Source: Adineta ricciae
Lineage: Eukaryota; Rotifera; Eurotatoria; Adinetida; Adinetidae
DNA length: 64,000 bases
Direction of reading: 5' to 3'
Assembly: GCA_905250025.1 (NCBI GenBank)
Contig: CAJNOJ010000004.1
Coordinates: 620,001 to 684,000 of the forward strand
The notes under the pieces are model-generated. The model was not told the origin of the DNA, ran no database searches, and saw only the letters and a list, made by a program, of their open reading frames with translations. The position numbers were made by a program, and so were the translations under genes. Below, one piece after another: positions 53,395 to 64,000 of the stretch (its first letter is position 1; each line of letters begins with the position of its first letter).

Positions 53395-53795
53395 TTTTCT
53401 TTTGACACCAAGGAACGAGTGAATTTTTGTCTTCGTCACCAAAGAATGCTTGCATTTATTTGGCGAAGCTGTTTTCTTATTTTTTGTTATTCTTCTCATC
53501 ACGTGCTTTACCCCATAACACATACGTACACCTGCGAGAAACAGGTAGCATCGAAAGCAAACGCACCAAACAAAGTTATAAAACAAAGGAAAAGATACCT
53601 TACGATTTTTCTTCTTTCGATTATTTTGGTATTCAGCAGCCGTAACTATGGTTGCAAATGTACTTTCTGTCTTGAACGACGAGTTTATATGAAAAGTTCA
53701 GAGAAAAAGAAATGTTATGGAGACCAATAGTCAAAATTCGTCTTTGATTTCACAAAAAATGATATTGAAAAGAAGCTTTGAGGGAAAGAAATCGA
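53395..53795. other. Intergenic region
   Basis: Between the FEM1-like start and the stop of the first mucin-like gene. Open frames here have no motif. Confidence 0.35.
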
Positions 53796-55016
53796 TCAAT
53801 ATCCAAACGAAATACACAAGTCATCGAAACCGAATTCAGTTCCACTTCCCGACAAGCCATTCACAGCTGTGCCACCCGATGTCGTAAACACTATTGTGTC
53901 TATATTTGTACATCCACCACAACTGATAATTGTAGAATTCACCGTATTTATTAGAAACGGTCCAGATATCTGAAGAACACCTAACCGATACAGATTGATA
54001 TTCCACTGTAGACCAGATCGATAGGCAGCTGCTATGGTCACTGAGTCAAAAGAGAAACTGGTTCCGTTTGCTGATATTATTTGGACAGCAGCGCCTCCTG
54101 GATTGTAAGCCACATAGGATGGAGACTGCATAGCTATGGGGTAACCACTAGAGGGTACTGTTGATGCATTAAGATAATTGGTATTGGTCCAGTTGAGATT
54201 TTGGTAACCGTTGGGAACGACACCTGATGTGGATGTCTGACCAGTAATGTTATCGAATGTAACTTTGGTTGTACACCCTAATATAGAAAAACAAGAAGTT
54301 CATCGAGGATTGGCAGGTGAGATGCAACTCACAAGGCTTGGTAGTAGTGGTGGAAGTTGTGGTGGTTGTAGTGGCAGACGTGGTTGATTTTGTTGTTACT
54401 GTAGTAGCAGTAGTTGCTGTAGTTGTTGTTGCTGAAGTTGATGTGCTGCTGGATGTGGAGGTCGTGGACGAACTGGTGCTTGACGACGATGTGGTGCTGG
54501 ATGTGGATGTCGAGCTCGTAGAAGAACTAGTTGAGCTGGTGCTAGTGGAAGTTGCTGTTGTTGTGGTTGTTGTTGTGGCACTTGTGGTAGTTGTGGATGT
54601 GCCAGTCGTTTGAGTAACAGTACTTGCTGTTTTTCCTAAAATTATATAGGGTAATTCAGATGAAAAGCATTCCGAAGTTGAAAGTGAAAAATATATTTAC
54701 CAGGTGTAACTATATAAAGTGAAAGTAAAACTGCGAAAACTAAACCCATAGTTAGTGCACCGGCGAGTAAACCAAGCAAAAGTGGCGTTGAACATGGACA
54801 TGGACAGCAGGGTAAACTGTTTAGATGAAGACATTATGAATGTTTTATGAGAATAGAATATGGAAAACACTACTTGAAATAGCCAGACTTTCGCTGTCTT
54901 AGTTCATCATCATCATCATTATCACTGTCGTTGCATTGTTGTTTCCTTGCTTCGCAATCTGGTAGCTGATTCGAGTGTTTGGCACTGAAAGCGTTACTAC
55001 TGTTTGAATGGATCAT
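53796..55016 (-). CDS. Mucin-like type II membrane protein A
   Basis: Four exons, 55016-54874, 54816-54701, 54635-54333 and 54277-53796 (introns 57, 65 and 55 bases), encode 347 residues. The cytoplasmic part is acidic (DSDNDDDDELRQR), then a Cys cluster (PCCPCPC) and one membrane segment (LLLGLLAGALTMGLVFAVLL). A stalk of about 100 residues is almost only Thr and Ser, likely O-glycosylated. The C-terminal 170 residues form a beta-rich ectodomain with CTTKVTFDNITG, YNPGGAAVQI, IISCGGCTNIDTI and FDDLCISFGY. I do not know a name for this domain; it may bind sugar. The tandem copy follows at 56493. Confidence 0.85.
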
Positions 55017-56492
55017 GTTCACAAGAATGAATGGCTCCGACAAGAATATGAATGCGATTTTAACTGAATATCTTATTGCCGAGATTGATTGAAACTGAAG
55101 CTGAATTTATATCAAGTGCGGGCTTATTTACATTCTAGGTAAGTGTAGAATAGGTTTCATCTCTGTGTATTGCGAAGAAAACACTATATGATTTGTTTCG
55201 TTCTTTTGTACGCAGATTACTTAAAAAATTTCATCCATAGAGAATGTTCCTTTGAAGAAAAAAATAGAGATAAAGCGAATTTCAAAAATTTCGCCCTTAT
55301 AATTTTTGACAGACTTGAAGGATTTTTGAAGAAATCGTTTTATAAATACCAGCGATCAATATATATCCATCGAGACGACTAGACTGAATATTCTTACGAA
55401 ATGAATTCTTTTTCCGAGGAACTTTTCTCGAAATAGATAAAGGTATATCGGCATGCGAGAGAACGCATTTCTATCAGTCACATGAAATGCACACACAAAC
55501 ACTCGACAGAAGTCAATAAAAAAGATAGTATTGATGAGTATATTTTCACAGCAGTACATGAATTGAACCATTCCTATCGTACGGATCGAGATAAGTACTT
55601 AACTATGTTCGTGGAGTTGAATTATTTTGTTTAATAATTTGATTAGAAGAAAACAATGAAAATCAATGTACACACAATGATTTGCTGACGTAGATGGTTA
55701 CTAATTATGACAAACAAATCAATTCCATTGTTTTTTGTTTGCCTATGCAGATTTACGTACTTTTTTCCTTTGCTTGAATAATTACAATATCTCTGATTAA
55801 TCAAACATTATTATTTTACTTGTATAATAATAATAACACACGATGTATCACGCGTGAACAACTGTGTTGTAGATGATGTTATTGAACTTCTTCTTACAGT
55901 AACGGAGATGATCCTTATCAATAACAAATTATTTAACGCTAAGAATGTTGAAATATCCGATGCACATCTATTGTAAGCGTCTTTTAAGGATATTCCAAAA
56001 TAGAAATCTCTGATTCTCGTTCTTCATTTGTCATACAGTATATTATATTAATATAGCAGATCGTGTGATGGATGAGAAAATGTATGCAAATGAGATTTGT
56101 GCAGTTTTTTTAGTTGTAATCAGAATAATACTATAGGCGTTGCAAGCGAAATTCAATGATTGATGTATTTCTATTGTTTTTTTTATTTATCATCGCACGA
56201 CTTCATTTTGTATTACTAACTGTAGTAGAAAGGTATCCGTAAACAGAATGAGTCTTTCTATTTTTCCATTCATATCATGAATTTATTGTTAAATAGGATG
56301 ATTGAGAACAAGTCTTACATGTGCGTACATCTAATTTTATAGGGCAGATGAGAAACCATAATCCATCAACTAAAAGTTCAAGAAACTAAGATGCTCACGC
56401 ATGCTCTTCGCTATTTTGGTACGGCGTTAGTGTGCAGCAAAAACAAATATCATTCCGATTTCTAGTTATCACATAGTGTTCGCTACAAAACA
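55017..56492. other. Intergenic region
   Basis: Nearly 1.5 kb of AT-rich sequence between the two tandem mucin-like genes. No coding frame with a motif, and no recognisable repeat. Confidence 0.4.
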
Positions 56493-57696
56493 TTAATATC
56501 CAAATGAAATACACAAGTCATCGAAACCGAATTCAGTTCCACTTCCCGACAAACCATTCACAGCTGTGCCACCCGATGTCGTAAACACTATTGTGTCTAT
56601 ATTTGTACATACACCACAACTGATAATTGTAGAATTCACCGTGTTTATTAGAAACGGTCCAGATATCTGAAGAACACCTAACCGATACAGATTGATATTC
56701 CACTGTAGACCAGATCGATAGGCAGCTGCTATGGTCACTGAGTCAAAAGAGAAACTGGTTCCGTTTGCTGATATTATTTGGACAGCAGCGCCTCCTGGAT
56801 TGTAAGCCACATAGGATGGAGACTGCATAGCTATGGGGTAACCACTAGAGGGTACTGTTGATGCATTAAGATAATTGGTATTGGTCCAGTTGAGATTTTG
56901 GTAACCGTTGGGAACGGCACCTGATGTGGATGTCTGACCAGTAATGTTATCGAATGTGACTTTGGTTGTACACCCTAATATAGAAAGACAAGAAGTTCAT
57001 CGAGGATTGGCAGGTGAGATGCAACTCACAAGGCTTGGTAGTAGTGGTGGAAGTTGTGGTGGTTGTAGTGGCAGACGTGGTTGATTTTGTTGTTACTGTA
57101 GTAGCAGTAGTTGTTGTAGCTGTTGTTGCTGAAGTTGATGTGCTGCTGGATGTGGATGTGGATGTCGAGCTCGTAGAGGAGCTAGTTGAAGTGGTGGTAG
57201 TGGAAGTTGTTATTGTTGTGGTTGTTGCAGTGGCATTTGTGATAGTTGTGGATGTGTTAGTCGTTTGAGCAACAGTATTTGCTGCTTTTCCTACAAACCA
57301 TCATACAGAATTCATGTACTATAGAAACGATTGTGTTTAGAGTCGTATGTGAACGATGTAAATGGTTAGACTTTACTTCCTTTTCTATACGCGGCAAGTA
57401 TATGTGCGTATTTTACCTGATTGGTTGAGTAGCAGCGTTACAGCTACAGCTACACCTGCAGCACATAACAAAAGACCGATAGTGAGCAGTGCTAGCGCTG
57501 CCGAGAGACAATAACAGCATTCTCTATGATGATGCAAATATATAAACAATGTAAAGGTTGACTATGTTGAAATCTAGTACTTGCTCAAACCGGTGCCGGG
57601 TCGTTTATAGCGCCGTTGGTTATCATTCTCGTCCTGAGCTTCCCTCCATTGACGAGGCGTTGGTAACGAAGATGCATCCTGATGATATGTCTTCAT
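56493..57696 (-). CDS. Mucin-like type II membrane protein B (paralog of A)
   Basis: Four exons, 57696-57581, 57523-57417, 57290-57030 and 56974-56493 (introns 57, 126 and 55 bases), encode 321 residues. The plan is the same as in A: short cytoplasmic part, Cys pair (KECCYC), membrane segment (ALALLTIGLLLCAAGVAVAV), Thr/Ser stalk (shorter than in A) and ectodomain. The last exon differs from A by very few bases. Of the final 111 residues the only change I see is Gly to Val in SCGVCT. The cytoplasmic and membrane parts are unrelated in sequence to A. Confidence 0.85.
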
Positions 57697-58161
57697 TAGT
57701 GAAAGAATTTAAGTTGTATTGTACTAAAATTCGGAGAATTTATATGGAACAAGGGTGATTACATAGACAGTTATCCGGTTTCTTTTAATAGGCAGTCACA
57801 ACCTATTTGCTCGTCAATTAGGTAACTAAAAGGACCAAACTGTTTACTATTGCCTTATTAAAAATTGTGTAAAGAAATGTTTTTGTCAGTATAAAATTAA
57901 GCTGTTCAGGTAAACATGTTGTTATAAATAATATAATTTAAGAGACAATACAAATGGCACTTGTATGAAATTGTTATTTCTGTCTAGTTCCTAACTCATT
58001 ACCACCGAAACCAAACATGGAACGTTTATTACGACTTTATCTTTTATGAAGCAACACAGTTTACGTTTACTGAGCAGTATTTTGCTACTACATCGTATTT
58101 TCTTGCTTATTTTTGTTTCTAAAATGATATTCGCAACCTTCAACAGATCAGTACGTTATAC
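57697..58161. other. Intergenic region
   Basis: No gene or repeat seen between mucin-like gene B and the LRR pseudogene. Confidence 0.35.
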
Positions 58162-58818
58162 TCAACATTTTATTTTTAAATTTGGATGTGATTTCTTGAA
58201 TGGTCGCTGAATTGATTCGACATCTCTTGTCGACAGAGGATTATTTTCGATGTTTAACTCTTATAGTTTACGAAGATTCAGAATATTTGTTGCTAGACGT
58301 GACAGTTTGTTGTCAGATAATTGAAGCGTGAATACATTTCTCAGTTTATCGATCGTTACCAGAATTGAGCTGATGCCTGTTCCAGACAAATTAATATATT
58401 CCACGTTCTTGTATCACATCATTGCTACAGCACTTAACAATGCATTTCCACTCGTGTCGAGCTTGAATAATTGGTCGGGATGATCCGTAGTCGCAATATG
58501 TCTGAGCCGATTTCCTTTAAGAAGCAAGATTTGGATGCCAGGAATGCCAATGATATCGGTCAAGTTATTTTCTGGTATGCGAAGCTCGATCAGCATTTTC
58601 CGATTACTCAGATTAGGAATAGATGTCAAAGATCAATTATACAGTGTAATCATTGTTATATCGGGAAATTTTGTTAGTTCTCCAGCCATTCTCACAATCT
58701 TCACATCGAATACATACAACCCAAATAGACGCTTCAGCTTTCGCACTGCATCAGAAACAGTATCTATCAATCGATCAAAATCATATTCAATCACACCGCG
58801 CGCTTTCATAAGTATCAC
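58162..58818 (-). pseudogene. Leucine-rich-repeat protein remnant with stop codons
   Basis: One minus-strand frame from about 58818 to TGA at 58164-58162 reads as consecutive LRRs (LTSIPNLSNRKMLIELRIPE, IQILLLKGNRLRHI, YINLSGTGISSI, VFTLQLSDNKLSRL, ELNIENNPLS). It contains in-frame stops at 58635-58633 (TGA), 58416-58414 (TGA) and 58263-58261 (TAA). All repeats stay in frame, so decay is by point mutation and fairly recent. The pattern NNPLSTRDVESIQ at the end is typical of LRR C-terminal ends. Earlier exons were not found. Confidence 0.65.
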
Positions 58819-59694
58819 CTATACGTTACTGTTGGGAAATACGTAGCATATTCTTAGCCATTAACTCTCCCAGGTATGACAAACAGTGCACACTCAAAAT
58901 TGACTCATTAGATGTCAACACACTGTTCTTTGAATGTGCACGACGCTGTTCGATGAGCTACGCGAAACAAACAATATGAATCAGTATAGCAATCACACTT
59001 GACTGGATTATAAGAATCTTCTCGTGACTTCTTATTGGTTGCGTGTGAGCGTCACTTATAAATACTCGTGAAGGCAATCAATTACTGGAGTAAAGATCAA
59101 GTTACATTGAAGTCAATTGAGTGTCTGCGAATGTAGGTCTAAGGAATTATGACCAATGTGATATTGATTATATCAATTGTATTGCAGTCTTTGTCGAATA
59201 AAAATCTAATAATGGAATTGAATCTTTACTTGTGATGATGTTATCAATGTTGTCTCGAGTTTCATTGAAATGGATAAAAATAGAATACTTTGCAATGGTT
59301 ATCACGTTTCGTCGACGCCAGTATCGTACATCTTCCAGCTGTTTTGATAAAAAAAAATATTGAAAGACGTAAAAGTAAATTATCATTCTATTTAGAGATA
59401 AATTATTCGAATCAACTGAGAGAAAAAGAACAGAACGTCGCATATGTCATAGTATTTTATAGTTTTGTTTACATCCAAAGGTGGATACACGCGGGAGAAG
59501 AGACTATGACTCATTGAAAACTTTCTCACATTACGGGGGCACACATTAACGAGTCAAGAGACGTAATAAATATCGAAGTAACGAATACCGATGAATGATT
59601 TTGTTGTTTTGTAGTCTAAATTTAACTTCGGATGTGATAATTTATCTACTCATATAAATACCCTTCGAATGAAAAACAATCTACAAATGCTATA
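58819..59694. other. Intergenic region
   Basis: A minus-strand frame of 91 codons (59168-59443) lacks motifs. A TATA-like element is present at 59653-59660 for the next gene. Nothing else seen. Confidence 0.35.
59653..59660 (+). promoter_or_regulatory. TATA-box-like site of the TMEM272-like gene
   Basis: TATAAATA, 35-42 bases upstream of the ATG at 59695. Confidence 0.4.
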
Positions 59695-60439
59695 ATGAAT
59701 GTCGCAGATCAACCGACGAATGCGATGAAAAACAATCAGATAGATACTGAAATAATTGACCCAACTCCTCAAACCACACGGATAGGATGGTTCTCCCAGA
59801 TTACTTCAATGTCTCCTGGTTACCTTGCCGGATATGTCATATATTATATCATATTTATTTCACTATCAATTACTCAACTTCTTACCGGTATTCATCATAC
59901 TGATGATTGTCCAGTCGAACGTTATATTCCGATTTATTTAATCGTCAGTGGTGCAGTTTCCGTTACTATCGCCATTATATCGATTTTCAAGGTAAATTTT
60001 CCTTAAAGATCTCGAAACTATTCAAGATTGATTCGATATTTTAGAGTGCTCTACCGGCATCTACACAATTGCAAGAGAAACCAAACTCAATTAATGAAAG
60101 ATTAACAAGACTCGCTAGTCCAGAAGGATTACTTTCTTGTTTTATTTTTGTTCTTTGGTTATTTGATTTGGCCTGGTTTATTGCCGTAAGTGTCACCGTC
60201 TAAGTAGCTCGTTTTAAACTGATCCGACTCGACTTTTCTCATAGGGTAACGTTTGGGTATTTCGAACACAATATTATGTCCAATACGACGATCCGATTGT
60301 CAAACGAAGCACTTTTTGTGAACGTTCGCTATTCTCCTATGCTTATTGGACAATAATTATCATTTATATTTGTATAGCTTGTACATGGGGTGTTAAATTC
60401 ATGATCAGATGTTGTAAATCGAAAAAAGATTCGTCTTAG
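59695..60439 (+). CDS. TMEM272-like tetraspan membrane protein
   Basis: Three exons, 59695-59991, 60045-60185 and 60245-60439 (introns 53 and 59 bases), encode 210 residues. Four hydrophobic segments. After the first, TDDCPVERYIPIYLIVSGA matches the conserved stretch of TMEM272-like proteins (CPVEPYIPIYLxVxG). The third exon begins GNVWVF with Trp/Phe-rich sequence and STFCERSLFSYAYWT, also in family style. The tail is basic (CCKSKKDSS). Function of the family is unknown; such genes form large families in many invertebrates. Confidence 0.82.
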
Positions 60440-60788
60440 CAAGATTTTTGTTCTCAATGTAATCGAATATAAAATTGCCGATCATTCACTCTCTTTAATC
60501 GATTCGTCAGTGTAAACTCTTTGATAATTGTGAGCTGAGTTGAAATCCTTTCAACTCGATATTTGCACACGCGTTTCTTCATGTCATCAGATATTGCTAT
60601 ATTTACCTTCTTCTTTAAGGGTAAACTCATCGACATCAGTGAATAATTATGGAATAAGATTAATACTGAAACGAGCGACACGTTGTTCGCTCTTATACTT
60701 TGCAGCGAAATCAAGTCAAAAGAAATTGCCATCTGCTGCGATCAGTACGCAACGAAATTTCACGAGATTTTCTTTATTAATAATCATT

Positions 60789-61823
60789 TCACAACTGTTC
60801 CTTCGTTCTACACATAAGTTGAACATGTGTCTGTCTTTCATTATGATTTTGTTGTTGATCAGTTCCATAGAAACAGCACCAAGTCTTCCGTAACACTTTT
60901 ATACACTGATGCCGAAAGATATCCGATGAACAGAGATAGATAAGAAAACTTGTATAATTACTCCAGAAAAGGAGATACGAAAATTGATGAATGAGATTTT
61001 CTTTTGCTTGTAGCAATAGCGATTTCGGACTGTGTATGGTGCTTAACCAATAGCAATTGAATATAGAATATGGGATAGATGCAATGGTCGACTTAATTGC
61101 TTGAAGAATCAACATTGAGGTCAGCTGTTGATTAATTTGTCGAATACGAATGGATCGACGTTTCAAATGTAAATGACGCTTATGAATATTTCTATGCGTG
61201 AGAAAGCCGAATATCATCATGATAAAGGGCGGCAAGAATCCATTTAGAATGCAAACATAGATCAATCGTATCGTATAACATGCGATATGTCGCGCCGGAT
61301 TCGAACAGATATAACGATTGTTTTGGAATGGGTGATAGAAACGTGTCGAACAAAAAAATACTGGAATGCCGATGATAAACCAAAAAACAGGGATAATCTT
61401 TATAAAACGAATACCAATATGACGACGCGCGTAATACCAATGCGAATTGTTCTCCGAACTGAGAAAATATTGCGTTATACTTGCAGATGTTGTCAATGTT
61501 CCTGATGTAACTGTGAACACATAAGCAAAGTAACTTTTCGTCTTACAGTAAGTCCACTTATTTATCGTCCAATCATAATGAAAACCGTATTGAAGGATAT
61601 TTGTTAAAGGATCAAGATTCAAATGGAATAAGTCACATACTGATGCCATAAGAAGGTAGAGCGAACAAGCACGACTATGATAGGTTTGCTGAAGAAATGT
61701 TCCGATGTTCATAATTGTACCGAGTAAGCAAATCGCATACAGAAACGTACCGATATATTTAGTTATTTGTTCGGAAAGATAATTGTATCGCTGGAGAAGA
61801 AGCATCTCATCAGTATTGTTCAT
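60789..61823 (-). CDS. Rhodopsin-like G protein-coupled receptor (orphan, DRY-less)
   Basis: A single exon encodes 344 residues with seven hydrophobic segments. TM1 has LGTIMNIGTFLQQ. Loop cysteines WTYCKT and RYICSN flank TM3 to TM5. At the end of TM3, where DRY is expected, it reads SASITQYFLSS, so the acidic-Arg pair is absent. TM7 lacks NPxxY but has SFLIYLCSSDIFR. A long Gln/His-rich tail follows a Cys pair (WCCFYG) that could be palmitoylated. It belongs to the same divergent group as the three receptors at 3-8 kb; ligand unknown. Confidence 0.8.
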   Translation of the reverse strand: MNNTDEMLLLQRYNYLSEQITKYIGTFLYAICLLGTIMNIGTFLQQTYHSRACSLYLLMASVCDLFHLNLDPLTNILQYGFHYDWTINKWTYCKTKSYFAYVFTVTSGTLTTSASITQYFLSSENNSHWYYARRHIGIRFIKIIPVFWFIIGIPVFFCSTRFYHPFQNNRYICSNPARHIACYTIRLIYVCILNGFLPPFIMMIFGFLTHRNIHKRHLHLKRRSIRIRQINQQLTSMLILQAIKSTIASIPYSIFNCYWLSTIHSPKSLLLQAKENLIHQFSYLLFWSNYTSFLIYLCSSDIFRHQCIKVLRKTWCCFYGTDQQQNHNERQTHVQLMCRTKEQL

Positions 61824-63158
61824 GATTCTAATTGAAAAGAAGACAGAAAAACAAGAGACGGCAATACTGTGCTGTTTTATCTTCTATAGAAAAGCTTAGG
61901 TGTAAAAATAAAAGGATGAATGAAACGTGTATTAGTCTTTAATAACATGTTGACACTTTCAAAAAGGAAATATTCTTTGACGCAGTTGAGACTTTCTTTT
62001 TTATATCGAACTGTTTCAACCGTAAGAAGCATTTTCATCGATGTTTTAACAAATGTATATAAAACATGCATAACTCTCAAAACGTGATATGCTCGTGAAT
62101 TCTCATTCAAAGAGTATTGCAACTTATTCGCATCGTATGTAAAATTTTCTTGCTAATTAATAAAAATCTCTATTGAAAAAGAACACATCAAAGCAATGTA
62201 TGAGACAGCGAATATATGGCTTTTGACACACTTACTGGAATGTTTGTTGTTGATAATTAATTCTGGACAAGACGATTAGTTATCTTCATAGGAAATTCTA
62301 TTTAGAGGCTTGTACGATGTAAAAACTAACTATCTCTTGATCAAGTTTCAATTCATGTTTCAATGAATATTCTAGTAGGATGTGTTCGTCTTCTTTCAGC
62401 TGTCTAAGGCTCAAAAGAACTAACAAAGCAAAGCATGAATAATACCCTAGTTAGCATAGAATTATATCATACATGGTTTTTCTATTGTGAGGGATTGGTG
62501 TTCGTCAACGAGCTTCTATGAAGTTGAAAAGCACGTTAATTGCGTGCCATTACCTGTCGGAAGTATTTTCTTATTAACGGTATATTGATAGGAAACCGTT
62601 CGTAATAATAATCGTTAAAACATTAAACCGGATCAGCCGTATTTATGAGAGAAAACCTACTGAACCTCGTACGCGGTATTCAATTTCATGACTTACAGAA
62701 GATGATATGACTACTAACACAGGTTTACGGTGTCGTATCTATACTAGTTACAAGCATGCGTGATCTATCCTGTTCAATAATCTTCAATTCAAATTTCTAA
62801 TAGAGTGGATATACGAGCGATGCACTCAATGGTTGCATCGATAGAAGCGTCTAAGATAAAGAGTAGATAAACAGAAGACATGACGTGACGTCGCGTAGCA
62901 TTCCACATTAGATTTTTTAGAGCTCGAGAGCGCTGATGATTGCTGAAAGGATACGCATGGTAAGTAGTTGACAGATCCCATACACGGAAACATCATTTCT
63001 CATCGAAAGAGATCGTAAACAGGCGATCTATCAAAAGGCAACAGATGAAGTGCATGTTCTGGCTTCGTTTGGATGAACAACTGTCAGTTACATTATGTAT
63101 CAACGAATCGTTTGAGTATCCAGTTATTTATTGATGAAAAACTAAAACAACACTGAAA
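61824..63158. other. Intergenic region
   Basis: About 1.3 kb without a supported gene. An 81-codon minus-strand frame (61877-62122) has no motif. No repeats noticed. Confidence 0.4.
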
Positions 63159-63998
63159 TCATTCATAAAAGTCAAAAATTTGAATTATTGTTAATGAATT
63201 GTCCTTTTCGTATGGTGCACATTCACGAAGAAATTCCATTAGATACTTCAAATCGGCGCGGACATAAACAATGGTTTGCGTTTTGTCTGTTGGATTTGCA
63301 TATTCATAGACAATATCCAGGTTTGATCGTTGTTTTAACCTTAAAAGACGTTCAGCATCATTGTTCTTGATACTTAATTCAATATGTATCGGATCAGTTA
63401 CATTCGATATGGATAGAAGATTGATTTTAGTATGGAATGCGGCTATTTTTTTCAGTATCGAAGTGAATTTACCATGACGAGGTACTCTTACGGCATAGAG
63501 ACCATCTAGAGGCAATTTTTGTACATCATCGATGTCTGGATCGACTGCTTGTGTAAAGTCGAAATTGTCGTCGACATTTTCCAGAATTAATTGCTCGTAT
63601 TCAGGTTTTATTCTCATTCCGCCGATATGTCGAATAAGGAAGGAGAAGAATGCCAGTTGAACAAACGCACCTGATAATAAGACTCCAACTACAGTGTTCA
63701 TCAGAAATCCTGGAGAAGAAAGAACAGCTCGTTGAAAACCGTATCTGTTAATAGCGAGTTGTGTTTCCGTACGAAACAGTGACCAGTAGATGGACAGAAA
63801 TTTGAGGAATGGAAAGAAGAAGAAGGGTGTATGGTTCATAAATTGTCCAAATTGTATTGCCATACGAACAACTAACCATTCGCATGATCGATAGTAATTC
63901 GATTCTGGTGCAGCTACAATTCGACGATAGTTTCCATTCTGAATTGACTCGTTCGTATTCAAATCTTCTTCTCGATTCGGTTTACGTGCAACAATCAT
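63159..63998 (-). CDS. Unknown membrane protein with C-terminal soluble domain
   Basis: A single open frame encodes 279 residues, with the ATG at 63998, two bases from the window end; an upstream exon may exist outside. The N-terminal 45 residues are polar. Two hydrophobic segments lie at about 55-75 (HTPFFFFPFLKFLSIYW) and 97-123 (GFLMNTVVGVLLSGAFVQLAFFSFL). A soluble part follows with PDIDDVQKLPLDGLYAVRVPRHGKF and alternating strands and helices to the end. No known family recognised. Confidence 0.6.
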   Translation of the reverse strand: MIVARKPNREEDLNTNESIQNGNYRRIVAAPESNYYRSCEWLVVRMAIQFGQFMNHTPFFFFPFLKFLSIYWSLFRTETQLAINRYGFQRAVLSSPGFLMNTVVGVLLSGAFVQLAFFSFLIRHIGGMRIKPEYEQLILENVDDNFDFTQAVDPDIDDVQKLPLDGLYAVRVPRHGKFTSILKKIAAFHTKINLLSISNVTDPIHIELSIKNNDAERLLRLKQRSNLDIVYEYANPTDKTQTIVYVRADLKYLMEFLRECAPYEKDNSLTIIQIFDFYE

Positions 63999-64000
63999 AA

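Noticed and set aside
54317-54613. A plus-strand Val/Asp-rich protein opposite the mucin-like gene, and the matching one at 57014-57268
   Set aside because: It is the antisense of the Thr/Ser stalk. The minus-strand exons have signal anchor, splice sites and ectodomain.
1-64000. tRNA, rRNA or CRISPR features
   Set aside because: I looked for T-loop-like GGTTCGAAT motifs with matching stems and for regular repeats with spacers, and saw none. A covariance-model scan would be needed to exclude tRNAs firmly.

Overview
The window looks like animal nuclear DNA, most likely from a bdelloid rotifer. Three things point that way. Introns are very short (mostly 45-65 bases, GT-AG). There are many divergent rhodopsin-like receptors, B-box/SPRY, F-box/LRR, kelch and FG-GAP proteins of the kinds expanded in bdelloids. 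Several genes with few or no introns have bacterial-type domains and sit among ordinary metazoan genes (nicotinic receptor, FEM1, IAP, eIF4E2, MsrB, ABHD6, TM6SF). The species call is inference; no rRNA or mitochondrial marker is present. Most splice structures below were built by hand, by joining exons that keep one reading frame.

Layout. 0-7.6 kb: the 5' part of a ZZ-finger protein kinase gene, a TM6SF-like gene and three GPCR genes. 8.5-15.5 kb: a membrane-anchored kelch protein, an intronless secreted beta-helix protein and an 11-exon nicotinic acetylcholine receptor subunit. 16.4-19.3 kb: an ABHD6-like lipase and a B-box/SPRY-like protein. 19.6-25.8 kb: one copy of a segmental duplication carrying a hAT-type MITE and a 903-residue fusion enzyme, then an F-box/LRR gene. 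25.8-30.7 kb: a giant FG-GAP type II membrane protein. 31.0-34.3 kb: an IAP gene and the second, shrunken copy of the duplication. 34.7-38.8 kb: two unknown genes, a broken cyanophycinase-like gene and a small secreted protein. 38.9-44.3 kb: an acetyltransferase-like gene, MsrB, TMEM254-like, eIF4E2, GH88 and an unknown multipass protein. 45.0-49.4 kb: a pseudogene of a bacterial-looking family, a second F-box/LRR gene and a Cys-rich secreted protein. 50.2-51.3 kb: a hAT-type element with a second MITE nested in it. 51.5-58.8 kb: FEM1, two tandem mucin-like membrane proteins and an LRR pseudogene. 59.7-64 kb: a TMEM272-like gene, a fourth GPCR and an unknown membrane protein.

The genes do not form one pathway. 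The most unusual item is the 903-residue intronless protein at 20978-23689. It joins an N-terminal beta-rich (possibly CrtC-like) region, an isoprenylcysteine-methyltransferase-like membrane domain, a PAP2-type lipid phosphatase domain and a domain resembling bacterial prolipoprotein diacylglyceryl transferase (Lgt). Its duplicate at 33.8 kb is dead. The small divergent neighbour gene shows the opposite pattern: alive at 33.0 kb, dead and split by a hAT element at 19.6 kb.
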